Source of the DNA: Streptomyces lanatus
GTDB taxonomy: Bacteria; Actinomycetota; Actinomycetes; Streptomycetales; Streptomycetaceae
NCBI RefSeq assembly: GCF_014655715.1
Contig: NZ_BNBM01000010.1
Coordinates: 267,394-331,393 of the forward strand
DNA length: 64,000 nucleotides
Direction: 5' to 3'
In this document: one piece after another, positions 50,730 through 59,847 of the stretch
How the letters are laid out: every line of letters starts with the position of its first letter
How positions within the stretch are numbered: the stretch's first letter is position 1
The notes under the pieces: generated by a model
Seen by the model: the letters and a program-made list of their open reading frames with translations, nothing else
Databases searched by the model: none
What the model was told of the DNA's origin: nothing
Translations under genes and position numbers: made by a program

Positions 50730-51254
50730 TTAGCGCTTGCTGTACTGCGGGGCCTTGCGGGCCTTCTTGAGACCGGCCTTCTTGCGCTCGACCGCACGGT
50801 CGTCGCGCTTGAGGAAGCCGGCCTTCTTCAGCGGGCCGCGGTTGTTGTCGACGTCGGCCTCGTTCAGGGCGCGGGCGACACCGAGACGGAGCGCACCGGC
50901 CTGGCCGGAGACACCGCCACCGGCGATGCGGGCGATGACGTCGTAGCGACCCTCGAGCTCAAGAACCTTGAACGGCTCGTTGACCTCCTGCTGGTGCACC
51001 TTGTTCGGGAAGTAGTCCTCGAGCGTACGCCCGTTGATCTTCCACTTGCCGGTGCCCGGCACGATGCGAACGCGCGCGATGGCGTTCTTACGGCGGCCCA
51101 GGCCGGCGGCCGGCTGGGGCTCACCGAAGCGCGAGGCGAGGGACTCGGAGGTGTACTCACCCTCCACCGGAACCTCGGACTCGGTGGTGTAGCTGTCGAT
51201 GTCGATGTTCTCGACGTTCTCGTCGAGCGGCTGCTCGGCAGTGGTCTCGGCCAC
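50730..51254 (-). CDS. rpsI: Ribosomal protein S9 (uS9)
   Basis: 174 residues with an acidic N-terminal extension (AETTAEQPLDENVENIDIDSY) and the S9 core GLGRRKNAIARVRIVPGTGKWKINGR, VARIAGGGVSGQAGALRLGVARAL, ending KAPQYSKR. The last Lys-Arg contacts P-site tRNA. Second gene of the rplM-rpsI operon, 42 bases after rplM. Confidence 0.98.
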   Translation of the reverse strand: MAETTAEQPLDENVENIDIDSYTTESEVPVEGEYTSESLASRFGEPQPAAGLGRRKNAIARVRIVPGTGKWKINGRTLEDYFPNKVHQQEVNEPFKVLELEGRYDVIARIAGGGVSGQAGALRLGVARALNEADVDNNRGPLKKAGFLKRDDRAVERKKAGLKKARKAPQYSKR

Positions 51255-51296
51255 GATTCTCCTCAGATTCTCTTCAGTCTTAGGGGGTGGCCGGAC

Positions 51297-51740
51297 TTAC
51301 TGCGCGACCTGGGTGATCTCGTACGGCTGCGGCTGCTGCGCGCCGTGCGGGTGCTGGTCACCCTTGTAGACCTTCAGCTTCGAGAGCATCTGACGGCCCA
51401 GGGAGTTCTTGGGGAGCATGCCCTTGACGGCCTTCTCGATGGCCTTCTCGGGGTTCTTGTCCAGCAGCTCGTCGTAACGGACGGAGCGCAGACCACCCGG
51501 GTAGCCGGAGTGGCGGTACGCCATCTTCTGGGTCCGCTTGTTGCCGGACAGGTGCACCTTGTCGGCGTTGATGATGATGACGAAGTCACCGGTGTCGACG
51601 TGGGGCGCGTAGATCGGCTTGTGCTTGCCGCGGAGAAGGGACGCGGCGGTGGTGGCGAGACGGCCCAGGACGACGTCCTGAGCGTCAATGACGTGCCACT
51701 GGCGAGTCACATCGCCGGGCTTGGGGCTGTACGTACGCAC
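51297..51740 (-). CDS. rplM: Ribosomal protein L13 (uL13)
   Basis: 147 residues beginning (GTG) RTYSPKPGDVTRQWHVIDAQDVVLGRLAT and containing TGDFVIIINADKVHLSGNK and GMLPKNSLGRQMLSKLKVYKG. The GTG at 51740 gives the usual length and has a purine-rich AAGAAGG upstream; a longer frame starts 13 codons earlier without it. First gene of the rplM-rpsI operon. The 206-base upstream gap carries its promoter, not resolvable by eye. Confidence 0.98.
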   Translation of the reverse strand: MRTYSPKPGDVTRQWHVIDAQDVVLGRLATTAASLLRGKHKPIYAPHVDTGDFVIIINADKVHLSGNKRTQKMAYRHSGYPGGLRSVRYDELLDKNPEKAIEKAVKGMLPKNSLGRQMLSKLKVYKGDQHPHGAQQPQPYEITQVAQ

Positions 51741-51944
51741 TTCGCAGCCTTCTTCTTCAGTGGATGGGTGCTGACACATGGCATCACTGAAGCGATCGTG
51801 CAGCTGGGGACGACAATGCCGGGGACGCTGCCCGTATGCCGCCCACTGGTAACTGCTCCAGGGAACCTAGGTAGAGGCCACTCCCGTGAGAATGAGCAGG
51901 CCAATACACAACGAACACGCAGGATACCTGCGGCGCCACGGCCG

Positions 51945-52045
51945 GGTCAAAACGGGTCTGCCCGATTCAGCCCCTCCGGCGTTTGAGGAGCGGGGGTCCA
52001 GGGGGCGGAGCCCCTGGAGGACGGGACGGGTAGGGGCGGCGGGGG
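51945..52045. repeat. Streptomyces-type intergenic repeat encoding the end of the GT87-like gene
   Basis: The block CCCCTCCGGCGTTTGAGGAG followed by TCCAGGGG-GCGGAG-CCCCTGGA (51997-52018) and GGACGGGACGGG is a sequence type scattered between genes in Streptomyces (from memory). The stop and last 25 or so codons of the upstream gene lie in it. Confidence 0.6.
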
Positions 52046-53191
52046 CGAGAAACTCCCGCCGGCCCGCCAGCAGCGCACCGCGACCGTGACCGCCACCCCA
52101 CACAAGGTCACCGCGTCCCGAAACGCCCGCCGCTCCACCGCCTCCAGCCCGGGCCACACCACCCCCGGCAACTGCGGCACCATCGCCATCCACAACCACG
52201 GCCCCCGCCCGACCGCTCCCGCCACCAGCAGCGGCACCACCACCAGCAGATAGTGGTCGTACGACGGCCGGGACACCAGAAACGCGGACAGCATCAACAT
52301 CACCGCCGTCTCCACGATCCGCGACGCCCCCGCGCCACCGTCCTCACCCTCCCCACCCCGCCACCGCCGATAAGCACACCCCACCCCTACCCCCGCCATC
52401 CCGAACCCGACCACCGCGGCCACCACCCCCGGCGCCCCCACCCGCGCCAGCACCGCCCCCGGCGACGCCTCATAGAGCCGTACGAACCCGTCGTCCCCGC
52501 GCAGCAGAAACGGCAGGGTCCGCGTGAAGAACCCCGCAGGGTCCGGCATCAGCAGCCCCGCTCCCACCGACGCCACCACCGGCACCCCCACCAGCGCCCC
52601 CAGCCCCCGCCACCGGCCCGCGAACACGAACAGCAGCCCCATCGGCGCCAGCAACGGCTTCAGCGCGATCGCCGCCCCGCACACCACCCCCGCGGCCACC
52701 CACCGCCCCCGCCCCGCCAGCAACAGCGCGAGCGGCAGGGCGAGCGCCGCCGTCGCCGTCCAGTTCCCCAGCAGGACGAGGTGGGCGAAGGGAGCGAACC
52801 CCACCGCGAGGCCGATCAGCCCCAGCGCCGCGAAACGAGTGCGCAGCCCCACACCGTGCAGCCGTAGCGCGCACACCCAGCCGCCCACCAGACACCCGAC
52901 CACCGCGACCGGCACCACCACGCTCAGCACACCCCGCGGCACCATCGCCTGCGGAGCCGCCGCCAGCACCGCGCTCGGCAAATAGAGAAAGTGGGGGTCG
53001 TCATACGGCGACCCTCCGGCCAGCCACACCCTCGCCGCCCGCACGACGATGGCGTTGTCCATCCCTCCGTCCGAGGTCACCCGGGCCGTACGCGTCACGA
53101 GGGCGCCCAGTACGACCCCGAGCACCACCCACAGATGCCACGTGGCGCGTCGTACCAACCACCCGGAGATGTCGCTTTTGCGCTCGCTCAC
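51947..53191 (-). CDS. GT87-like membrane glycosyltransferase
   Basis: About 414 residues with roughly ten TM segments: WHLWVVLGVVLGALVTRTAR, then DNAIVVRAARVWLAGGSPYDDPHFLYLPSAVLAAAPQ (the D-x-Y/PY region of DUF2029/GT87 polyprenyl-phosphate-mannose enzymes), LLGNWTATAALALPLALLLAGRGRWVAAG and AIALKPLLAPMG, a combination typical of alpha-mannosyl/arabinosyl GT87 transferases. GTG 53191 or 53194; no ribosome site is seen, so a leaderless mRNA is possible. The C-terminal PPPPLPVPSSRGSAPWTPAP tail is encoded by an intergenic repeat. Confidence 0.8.
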   Translation of the reverse strand: MSERKSDISGWLVRRATWHLWVVLGVVLGALVTRTARVTSDGGMDNAIVVRAARVWLAGGSPYDDPHFLYLPSAVLAAAPQAMVPRGVLSVVVPVAVVGCLVGGWVCALRLHGVGLRTRFAALGLIGLAVGFAPFAHLVLLGNWTATAALALPLALLLAGRGRWVAAGVVCGAAIALKPLLAPMGLLFVFAGRWRGLGALVGVPVVASVGAGLLMPDPAGFFTRTLPFLLRGDDGFVRLYEASPGAVLARVGAPGVVAAVVGFGMAGVGVGCAYRRWRGGEGEDGGAGASRIVETAVMLMLSAFLVSRPSYDHYLLVVVPLLVAGAVGRGPWLWMAMVPQLPGVVWPGLEAVERRAFRDAVTLCGVAVTVAVRCWRAGGSFSPPPPLPVPSSRGSAPWTPAPQTPEGLNRADPF

Positions 53192-53264
53192 CACGTGAAC
53201 GCTAGGTGCCCATGCGCCTCTTGGGGCGGACCGGCACACCCGTGGGCCGTCTAAGATGCGCCCC

Positions 53265-54131
53265 ATGAGCTATGGGCAGCAGGGGGGACCCCAGTCCCAG
53301 TGGGATCCCTGGACACCGCATTCCCAGCAGCCGTGGAACGACGGCGCCGATCAGACTCCCGACTGGGCCGCGCTCGCCGAGGCTTCCGAGACCCGCAACA
53401 AGCGGCGCCGGCTGCTGTTCATCGGCGGTGGCGCGCTGGCCACCGTCGCCATCGGTGCCGCCGTCGCCATGGCCGTGGTGTCCGCGAACGACAGCAACTC
53501 CGCCTCGAACAAGCCGACTTCGGAGCTGCCGGGCGAGACGACCTCGGCCCCGTCGTTCGCGCCGACGAGCGCTCCGCCGCCGCTGGACCCGAAGGACTTC
53601 ATCTCCAGCAAGAGCAAGGACACCGCCCCGCTCGGCGCGCAGATCCTCTTCCCCGGCACCCAGCAGCCCGTGGGCGAGACGGTGTACAAGAAGGGCGCGA
53701 CGGACGACACGAAGAGCTGTTCCGCGGCCACCAAGGGCGGGCTCCCGAAGATCCTCACTGCCAATGACTGCACCCGGTTCCTGCGCGCCTCCTACATCAA
53801 GGACGGCATCGCGGCGACGGTCGGCGTGGCCGTCTTCGACACCGCGGCGCAGGCCACGAAGGTCAAGAGCCAGGTGAACACCCAAGAGGACTTCATCCGG
53901 TCGCTGTCCGGCAAGGGCATCAAGGACTTCTGCAACTCCACGGTCTGCCTGATGACCTCGAACTCCTACGGCCGTTACGCCTACTTCACCATCTCCGGCT
54001 TCACCACCGACCGGGATGTGACGGAGAAGGACACGAAGGTCTTCCGGACCGGCGACGACCTGGCCGAGTTCGCCTTCCAGCAGATCCGCAGGCGGGGCGA
54101 GGCGCAGGCTTCGGCGGCGGCGAGCGAGTAG
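53265..54131 (+). CDS. Membrane-anchored secreted protein, unknown function
   Basis: 288 residues: Gln/Pro-rich cytosolic start (SYGQQGGPQSQWDPWTP), TM segment at about 48-72 (LLFIGGGALATVAIGAAVAMAVVSA), Pro/Ser/Thr linker, then a soluble domain with DDTKSCSAATKGGLPKILTANDCTRFLRASYIKDGIAATVGVAVFDTAAQA and four cysteines that may pair. TAAGAT ends about eight bases before ATG 53265, suggesting a leaderless transcript; ATG 53256 overlaps that box. Divergent from the GT87-like gene. Confidence 0.82.
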   Translation: MSYGQQGGPQSQWDPWTPHSQQPWNDGADQTPDWAALAEASETRNKRRRLLFIGGGALATVAIGAAVAMAVVSANDSNSASNKPTSELPGETTSAPSFAPTSAPPPLDPKDFISSKSKDTAPLGAQILFPGTQQPVGETVYKKGATDDTKSCSAATKGGLPKILTANDCTRFLRASYIKDGIAATVGVAVFDTAAQATKVKSQVNTQEDFIRSLSGKGIKDFCNSTVCLMTSNSYGRYAYFTISGFTTDRDVTEKDTKVFRTGDDLAEFAFQQIRRRGEAQASAAASE

Positions 54132-54138
54132 CACCGGC

Positions 54139-54167
54139 CGGGGCCGACCGACCACCGGTCGGCCCCG
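54139..54167. terminator. Bidirectional terminator
   Basis: CGGGGCCGACCG (54139-54150) pairs perfectly with CGGTCGGCCCCG (54156-54167) around a five-base loop, between two convergent genes; it would end both the secreted-protein mRNA and the polyglutamate operon. Confidence 0.85.
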
Positions 54168-54189
54168 AGGCACTCACAGCCTCACGGGC

Positions 54190-55266
54190 TCACAGTCGCT
54201 TCGCGCTCCTCAGCGTCTTCGCGTAGTACCCGTTGCCGTCCAGCCGCGATACGCCGCCCACATCGCCGATCGTCGGCCCGTTGACCTCCTCGCGGCTCGA
54301 CACGAAGATCAGGTGTCCCTCGGTGTCATGGCCGAGGACCATGCCGACGTGGTCCAGGCGCTCGCCCGTCCGTGTGTCGAGCTTGAAGAAGACGAGGTCG
54401 CCCGGCTGGAGCTGGTCGATCGCGGAGGGCCGGTCCTTCGCGGTGATACCGGCCAGCGGCAGGATGTCGACGCCCGCCTTGGAGCGGGCCATGCCATTGG
54501 CGGTACGGGGCAGTCCGTCGCCGGAGGTGTCCGAGGACATCAGGGGGTAGCGGGCCCGATAGCCCAGCACCATGCGCATGAAGCCCGAGCAGTCGATCGA
54601 GCGGGCCTTCGCGCTCTCCGGCTGTCCGATGACGCCGTCCCGGAACGGGTACTGCATGCCGAGGTAGTCGTAGAAGTCGGACTGCTCCAGGCGCAGGTCG
54701 CCGCCCTCGGCGCCGGTCGTGTTCAGCGGACCGAAGTTCGCGTCACCGGCGTAGGCGACCCCCTGCGCGTCCTTCTTCACCGGCGCGCCCGCCACGTACT
54801 GGAAGGCGTACGCGAAGATGTCGTCCTTCTTGCTGTCCTTGAACTCGGCGTACCAGTCCTTGAACCACTTCTTCGACTCGGCGCCCTTCTTCCAGGCCTC
54901 CGGCATCAGCCGCACCCAGTCCGTGGTGCTGACCTTGGACGCGGTCGAGGTGGGCTCCTGGAAGGTGCGGGCCGGACCGCTCAGGGTCGCGGTGCGGGCG
55001 CCGTCCGTGAAGACGGCCTTGATCTGGCCGTCGGAGCCGCGCAGCACGGACCGCGCCGGGTTCTCGAGGCGCGACCAGGTCTCCTTGCCGCTCTCCGTGG
55101 CGGCGCCGGTGCTGCGGCCGCCCTCCAGGACACCGACGTTGCGCACCTCGGTGACGCCCTGCTCGTCCTGCTTGCGCAGTTCGATCGTGAGGTAGCCGGA
55201 GGTACCGACGAGCGCCAGCAGCACCAGGCCGGTGACTACGGGCCTCGACTTCTTCTTCCCTGCCAT
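54190..55266 (-). CDS. NlpC/P60-family hydrolase of the polyglutamate locus
   Basis: 358 residues: basic start and an N-terminal TM/signal segment (VVTGLVLLALVGTSGYLTIEL), a middle region with WFKDWYAEFKDSKKDD and a C-terminal NlpC/P60 domain with catalytic Cys226 in SIDCSGFMRMVLGY, PGDLVFFKLD, and His306 in RLDHVGMVLGHD. Such enzymes cut gamma-D-Glu-containing peptide bonds, which suits a poly-gamma-glutamate locus (compare PgdS-type hydrolases). Last gene of the five-gene minus-strand operon, 17 bases after pgsC. Confidence 0.85.
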   Translation of the reverse strand: MAGKKKSRPVVTGLVLLALVGTSGYLTIELRKQDEQGVTEVRNVGVLEGGRSTGAATESGKETWSRLENPARSVLRGSDGQIKAVFTDGARTATLSGPARTFQEPTSTASKVSTTDWVRLMPEAWKKGAESKKWFKDWYAEFKDSKKDDIFAYAFQYVAGAPVKKDAQGVAYAGDANFGPLNTTGAEGGDLRLEQSDFYDYLGMQYPFRDGVIGQPESAKARSIDCSGFMRMVLGYRARYPLMSSDTSGDGLPRTANGMARSKAGVDILPLAGITAKDRPSAIDQLQPGDLVFFKLDTRTGERLDHVGMVLGHDTEGHLIFVSSREEVNGPTIGDVGGVSRLDGNGYYAKTLRSAKRL

Positions 55267-55283
55267 CGTTAGCTCCTCGGTTC

Positions 55284-55766
55284 TCAGACGGTCGGCATGA
55301 CGCCGAGCAGCAGGCCGGCGGCGACGACGATGTAGGCCATGAGGGAGACGGTGCCGGTGGCCAGCAGCGTGGCCCCCTTGGGCTGGCGCACCATCTGGTA
55401 GGCGATCAGGCCCGGCACGATGAAGCCGAGCGTCTGGTTGCCGTACAGCAGCGGGAACTCGATCGACAGCACGATCATCACCGTGGCCTGGAGCAGCACG
55501 CCCAGCAGCACCACCGCGGCGAACAGCCGCTTGCCGTACAGGATCACCAGCCGCTGCATGATCTTGGTGCCGCCGTAGGTCAGCGCCGTCACGCCCACGA
55601 CCATGGCCGCGCGCTGGAGGTCCTCGATGAGGGTGAGCGCGAGCCAGCCGGGCGTGATCATGCCGCCGGGCGACAGGTTGGTCGTGAGATAGCAGAGCAG
55701 CGAGAAGAACAGGCCTATGGCGATGCCGAGGGCAGCCATCTCGGGGGTCAGGGCGGCGGTGGTCAA
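55284..55766 (-). CDS. pgsC: Poly-gamma-glutamate biosynthesis protein PgsC/CapC
   Basis: 160-residue integral membrane protein with about five TM segments: ALGIAIGLFFSLLCYLTTNLSPGGMITPGWLAL, a segment near-diagnostic for PgsC/CapC, then LLGVLLQATVMIVLSIEFPLLYGNQTLGFIVPGLIA. It forms the membrane part of the gamma-glutamate polymerase with PgsB. 63 bases after pgsB. Confidence 0.93.
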   Translation of the reverse strand: MTTAALTPEMAALGIAIGLFFSLLCYLTTNLSPGGMITPGWLALTLIEDLQRAAMVVGVTALTYGGTKIMQRLVILYGKRLFAAVVLLGVLLQATVMIVLSIEFPLLYGNQTLGFIVPGLIAYQMVRQPKGATLLATGTVSLMAYIVVAAGLLLGVMPTV

Positions 55767-55829
55767 CGGGGTCTCCGGACGAAGGGATACGGGTGCGGGC
55801 GGCGGGGCGGGCGAGGGCCGGCGGGCGGG

Positions 55830-57398
55830 TCAGGCGCGCGGCGGGTGTCCCCCTCCGTCGTCGTCCGTCGGCCGGCCGAAGGGGTCCTCGCCGTACGACT
55901 GCGCCGCGGGCCGCGCGGTGCGGAACCAGGCCGAGACCTCCGCCTGCCCTGCCCCGTGCGCCTGGCCGTACTGCTGTGCCTCGGCGTACTGCTGTGCCTC
56001 GGCGTACTGCTGGTTCCCGGGGTACTGCTGGGGCACCTCGGCGTAGTGCTGCGGCGCCTGGGCCGGGGCCGGGATGGTGATCACCGGGATCTCCTGCGTC
56101 TGCGACGCCTGGTACCGCTCCTCGTAGGCGGTGGGGTACGAGGCGTACGGATCCAGGCGCTGCGGCTGATGCGGCGCCGCGGCGACCGCGTCACCGGCCG
56201 CCACCTCCGGCTCGCTCTCGTCGGCCGGGAGCTCGGCGAGGTACTCCAGGAGTTCCTCGCCCTGCCCGTGGATGTTGCCGATGGCGACCAGCGAAGAGCC
56301 GTCGGACATCCGCCCGAGCAGCGTCGGCATGAACTCGTCCGCCGAGCGGCGCTCGCCGCCCAGGTCGACGGCACGGTCGCGCCAGTCGGCCGGGATGGCG
56401 TCGATGGCGCTCTTCGCGGGGTGCCCGATGACGAAGACGTTGTCGGGCTTGAGGTCGGGGATGATCTCGCCCATCTGCCCGTTGCGCTCCACCCGGTCCG
56501 GGCGGCAGTTGATCACGACGTTCAGGGGGCGGCGGATCGCGCCGAGGTCGAGCAGCTGGTTGATGTTCATCAGCGTCGACTCGGGGTCGTTGGCCGCGAA
56601 GACGTTGGCGAAGGCGAGCCGCTTGCCGTCGGGGGCGACGTACTTCTCCACGGACAGCACACCCGGGTCCGGCGGGGCGTCGTACATGCCCTGCAGCGCG
56701 ACCTCGCGCCCGACGCCGAGGAGGTCGGCGACGACCAGCGCGATGGCGACGTTCTCCTTGAAGGTGAACCAGCTGAAGCCGCGCAGCTCCTCGTCGGTGA
56801 CGGTGTCGGGATCGGCGTAGATCAGCTTGCAGTTACGGGCGTCCGCCTCCTCCTGGAGGATGTGGAACCGCTCCTTCTCGGCGGTGACGCAGATGCCGTC
56901 CTCCGGCATGGAGCGGCACAGCGAGCGCGCGACGTCGTTCAGGGTCGGCCCCATCTCGGCGAGGTGGTCCTCGCGGACGTTGCAGAGCACGCCGATCGTG
57001 GAGCGGATCAGCTTGCTCTGGTTGACCTCCTGGAGGGCCGGCATGACCGCCATGCACTCGATGACGAGGGCGTCGGGGCGGTAGGTGGCGGCGCGGCGGA
57101 CGATGCCGATCTGCTCGACCACGTTGGCGATGCCGAACTTGCGGTAGACCGGCTCCTCGGTGGCGTCCGGGTGGATGAAGCGCGCCGCGGTGCCCGTCGT
57201 CTTGGCCACGGTGACCAGGTCACCGCCGCGCAGCGCGCCCGCGCACAGCCGGGTGATGGAGGACTTGCCGCGGATGCCGTTGACCAGCACCCGGGAGGGG
57301 ATGGTGTGCAGGGCGGCGTAGTGCCTGCGCTGCTCGATGATGCCCGCGATCAGCAGGAACACCGAGCCGATCAGCAGCACGAAGTAGAGATAGAGCAC
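55830..57398 (-). CDS. pgsB: Poly-gamma-glutamate synthase PgsB/CapB
   Basis: 522 residues. TM anchor (FVLLIGSVFLLIAGII), then a Mur-ligase-like ATPase with P-loop VNGIRGKSSITRL (about 40-51), VTVAKTTGTAARFIHPDATE, ECMAVMPALQEVNQSKLIRSTIGVLCNVREDHLAEMGPT and NCRPDRVERNGQMGE, all PgsB hallmarks; it activates glutamate as the acyl phosphate and polymerises it. About 120 residues beyond the usual PgsB end are Gln/Tyr/Pro-rich with EAQQYAEAQQYGQ repeats and no recognised fold. Starts six bases after the sensor gene. Confidence 0.94.
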   Translation of the reverse strand: MLYLYFVLLIGSVFLLIAGIIEQRRHYAALHTIPSRVLVNGIRGKSSITRLCAGALRGGDLVTVAKTTGTAARFIHPDATEEPVYRKFGIANVVEQIGIVRRAATYRPDALVIECMAVMPALQEVNQSKLIRSTIGVLCNVREDHLAEMGPTLNDVARSLCRSMPEDGICVTAEKERFHILQEEADARNCKLIYADPDTVTDEELRGFSWFTFKENVAIALVVADLLGVGREVALQGMYDAPPDPGVLSVEKYVAPDGKRLAFANVFAANDPESTLMNINQLLDLGAIRRPLNVVINCRPDRVERNGQMGEIIPDLKPDNVFVIGHPAKSAIDAIPADWRDRAVDLGGERRSADEFMPTLLGRMSDGSSLVAIGNIHGQGEELLEYLAELPADESEPEVAAGDAVAAAPHQPQRLDPYASYPTAYEERYQASQTQEIPVITIPAPAQAPQHYAEVPQQYPGNQQYAEAQQYAEAQQYGQAHGAGQAEVSAWFRTARPAAQSYGEDPFGRPTDDDGGGHPPRA

Positions 57399-57404
57399 GG
57401 CCGG

Positions 57405-59708
57405 TCACCTTCCTCCGGCGCCGAGCCGGGGCTCGGCACTCCGGCGCGCCTGGTTCTGTCTGCGGGCCTGCAACTGCTGGCGGACCAGTTCGAGGCTGCG
57501 GACGACGGCCCCGACCTCGTCGTGGTAGCGGGGGTACAGCACGGTCTTGAGGTCGCCGTCGGCCAGCTTCTCGGCGCTGCTCGCCAGCGCCCGCAGCGGC
57601 CGGACCACGACCAGATGGATCCAGCCCAGGCAGACCACGATCAGCGCGAGCCCGAGCATCCCGGCGAGCACGCTGCGGTCCTCGCGCTCGTACGGGGCGA
57701 TCTCGAAGTGCTTGGCGTTCTGCCAGCTGACGACGGTCCAGCCGACGTCGGCCGCGACACCGCCGCCGGAGAAGGGAGCCGCGGCGGCGACCGTGACCGA
57801 GCGCCCCTCGCGGATGAGCAGCCCGTTCTCCACGGGACCCGCCCCGACGTGCACGCTGCCCGCCCGCACCAGCTCGGTGAGCGACTCGCGCGGCAGTCCC
57901 TCGAAGGCGAGGAAGCCGTCGCTGGCGGCGAGGGTGCGCGCCTTGGTGTCGACCACGCGGACCTCGCCGAGCCCGGGCCGGTCGAGAAGGGAGTTGAGGA
58001 ACTCCACCCGTATCTCGCCGACCAGCGTCAGACCCTTGTGCTCCGGTACGGCGGCCCCGGCCTGGATGACCGGCTTCTTGCCGCCCTCACCGGCGACCCG
58101 GATGAGGTCGTCCCCGCTCCAGTCGGCGTGCGGCTCGTCCCCGGCGCGGGCCAGGACGTCGCCGCCCTTGTCGACGACGTACAGGGAGCCGTAGCGGCTG
58201 TGCTTGCGCAGGGCGTCGTCGAGTACACCCGTGGTGGCGTCGGGGTCGTCTGCGTCGATCAGCCGGGTGATGGAGACGAGGTCGGCCTGCGCCTCGTTGA
58301 GGGCCCGGCGGACCCGGTCGGCGACCAGGTCGGTGCGGTCGCGCTGATCGTTGACCATGGTGCTGGGCACGCTCACCGAGGCGTCGGTGCGATTGAGCAG
58401 CAGCCCGACCGGCACACACCACAGCAACAGCAGTACGGCCGTCAGCGCCAGCGGCACCCGCAGCCCGAGCCGGCCCCTGCGGCCCTTGCCGTGGGATTCC
58501 GCGTCCCCACCGGACAGCTGCGCCCGCAGCCGCTCCAGGGCGGCGCCGACGCGGGCGGTCTCGCCCCAGCGGGGCACGGCGACGGGACGGGTCAGATCGC
58601 CGCGGGCCAGCCGGCGGGACTCCAGGAAGAGCGTCAGCAGGGGCCGCTGCACCGCCCGCCACAGCAGGGCCGCCGCCACCAGACCGAACACCACCAGGAC
58701 TCCGGCCGCGATCAGCCCGTACAGCTCCCGTTCCTGCCCGACGGCCTGCTCCTGCACCACGGGCAGCATCGCCACGACCGTCAGCCCGAGGCCCGCGCCG
58801 ACGCTCTCGCGCTGCTCGGGGTCGGCGGAGGCGAGAGAGGCGTATCCGACGGTGGCGATACGGCCGTTGTAGGCGTCGCCCAGCAGGGTGCCGCTGACGC
58901 CCGGGTAGCCGCGGGAGCCGGGCTCGCGGGCGCTGACGGGGTCCTGCTCGGTCTCCTTGGCCGCCTGCTCGGACAGCGAGGTCATCTGCTTGTGCAGGAA
59001 GTTCAGCTCGCTGCGCTCGGCGTCCGAGTTCAGCGCCTCGGCCTGCTCGAACCCGGCCGTGGCGAGGACCTCGCCGCCGCGGGCCACGACCGCCATGGAG
59101 CGGAACGGGCCCAGGTTGATCGCGGGCACCGAGAGGCTGTTGGAGGCGACCAGCAGCTGCTGCGGACGGTCCTTCCAGTCGAGGAGGGCCATGGTCATCA
59201 GCCGTACGTCGCCGGTCTTGAGCCGCACCATACGGGGCGTCAGGGCGTGCTCGCCGGTGAGGACGTCCTTGTCCAGCCAGCCGAGGGGAATCGTTTCACC
59301 CCGTGCGGCCAGCACCTTGCCGCTCTCCAGGTCCAGCACGGTCGTGCCGGTCCACTTCTGGTACGTCCTGCTCAGGTCCGACAGCACCCGCTCGGGATCC
59401 GCGGACTTCGCCGCGTCCAGCGCGGCCGCGGTGCGGTTCAGGTCGGTGACCCGCTCGTCGATCGACGCGCGTAGGGCGATCGCGCCGTCCTGCGCGAAGT
59501 ACTGCTGGGAGCCCAGCACCGCCTTCGGCACGGCCGGTTCCCCGGCGGGACCGAGCACCTTGGCGGTCAGCCCGGCCAGGGCGAGGATCAGCAGGCACAG
59601 CAGCGCGATCGGCGGCCGGATGCCGCCGAGCAGCGGCATGTCCGCGCGTCTGCGCATGCGGCGCCGCCCGCCCCGTGCGGGACGCGATGCGCCTTGGGTT
59701 GAAGTCAC
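57405..59708 (-). CDS. Double extracellular-sensor/HAMP membrane protein without output domain
   Basis: 767 residues in two similar modules. Module 1: TM 32-52, extracytoplasmic segment 53-328 (coiled start DERVTDLNRTAAALDAAKSADP, then strands such as GTTVLDLESGKVLAARGE and SMAVVARGGEVLATAGF), TM 331-350, HAMP-like 351-402 (RPLLTLFLESRRLARGDLTRPV). Module 2: TM 418-438, sensor 439-680 (SLYVVDKGGDVLARAGDEP, VRVVDTKARTLAASDGF), TM about 681-703, HAMP 704-755 (RPLRALASSAEKLADGDLKTV). No kinase, cyclase or methyl-accepting domain follows. GTG start with GAAGGAA upstream. It lies between capA and pgsB in the operon. Confidence 0.88.
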   Translation of the reverse strand: MTSTQGASRPARGGRRRMRRRADMPLLGGIRPPIALLCLLILALAGLTAKVLGPAGEPAVPKAVLGSQQYFAQDGAIALRASIDERVTDLNRTAAALDAAKSADPERVLSDLSRTYQKWTGTTVLDLESGKVLAARGETIPLGWLDKDVLTGEHALTPRMVRLKTGDVRLMTMALLDWKDRPQQLLVASNSLSVPAINLGPFRSMAVVARGGEVLATAGFEQAEALNSDAERSELNFLHKQMTSLSEQAAKETEQDPVSAREPGSRGYPGVSGTLLGDAYNGRIATVGYASLASADPEQRESVGAGLGLTVVAMLPVVQEQAVGQERELYGLIAAGVLVVFGLVAAALLWRAVQRPLLTLFLESRRLARGDLTRPVAVPRWGETARVGAALERLRAQLSGGDAESHGKGRRGRLGLRVPLALTAVLLLLWCVPVGLLLNRTDASVSVPSTMVNDQRDRTDLVADRVRRALNEAQADLVSITRLIDADDPDATTGVLDDALRKHSRYGSLYVVDKGGDVLARAGDEPHADWSGDDLIRVAGEGGKKPVIQAGAAVPEHKGLTLVGEIRVEFLNSLLDRPGLGEVRVVDTKARTLAASDGFLAFEGLPRESLTELVRAGSVHVGAGPVENGLLIREGRSVTVAAAAPFSGGGVAADVGWTVVSWQNAKHFEIAPYEREDRSVLAGMLGLALIVVCLGWIHLVVVRPLRALASSAEKLADGDLKTVLYPRYHDEVGAVVRSLELVRQQLQARRQNQARRSAEPRLGAGGR

Positions 59709-59847
59709 CGGTGTTTCCTTCGCCTCTTCCGTCTCAGGCGCTCGCAGGAGCCACCGCTGACGCGGGTATGAGACGCCGTCGCTTTAAAAGACCGTCGACA
59801 CGCGCCGGGGTTGGGTTCCGGCGCGTAACAGCTGCCTGTGTCGCTCG

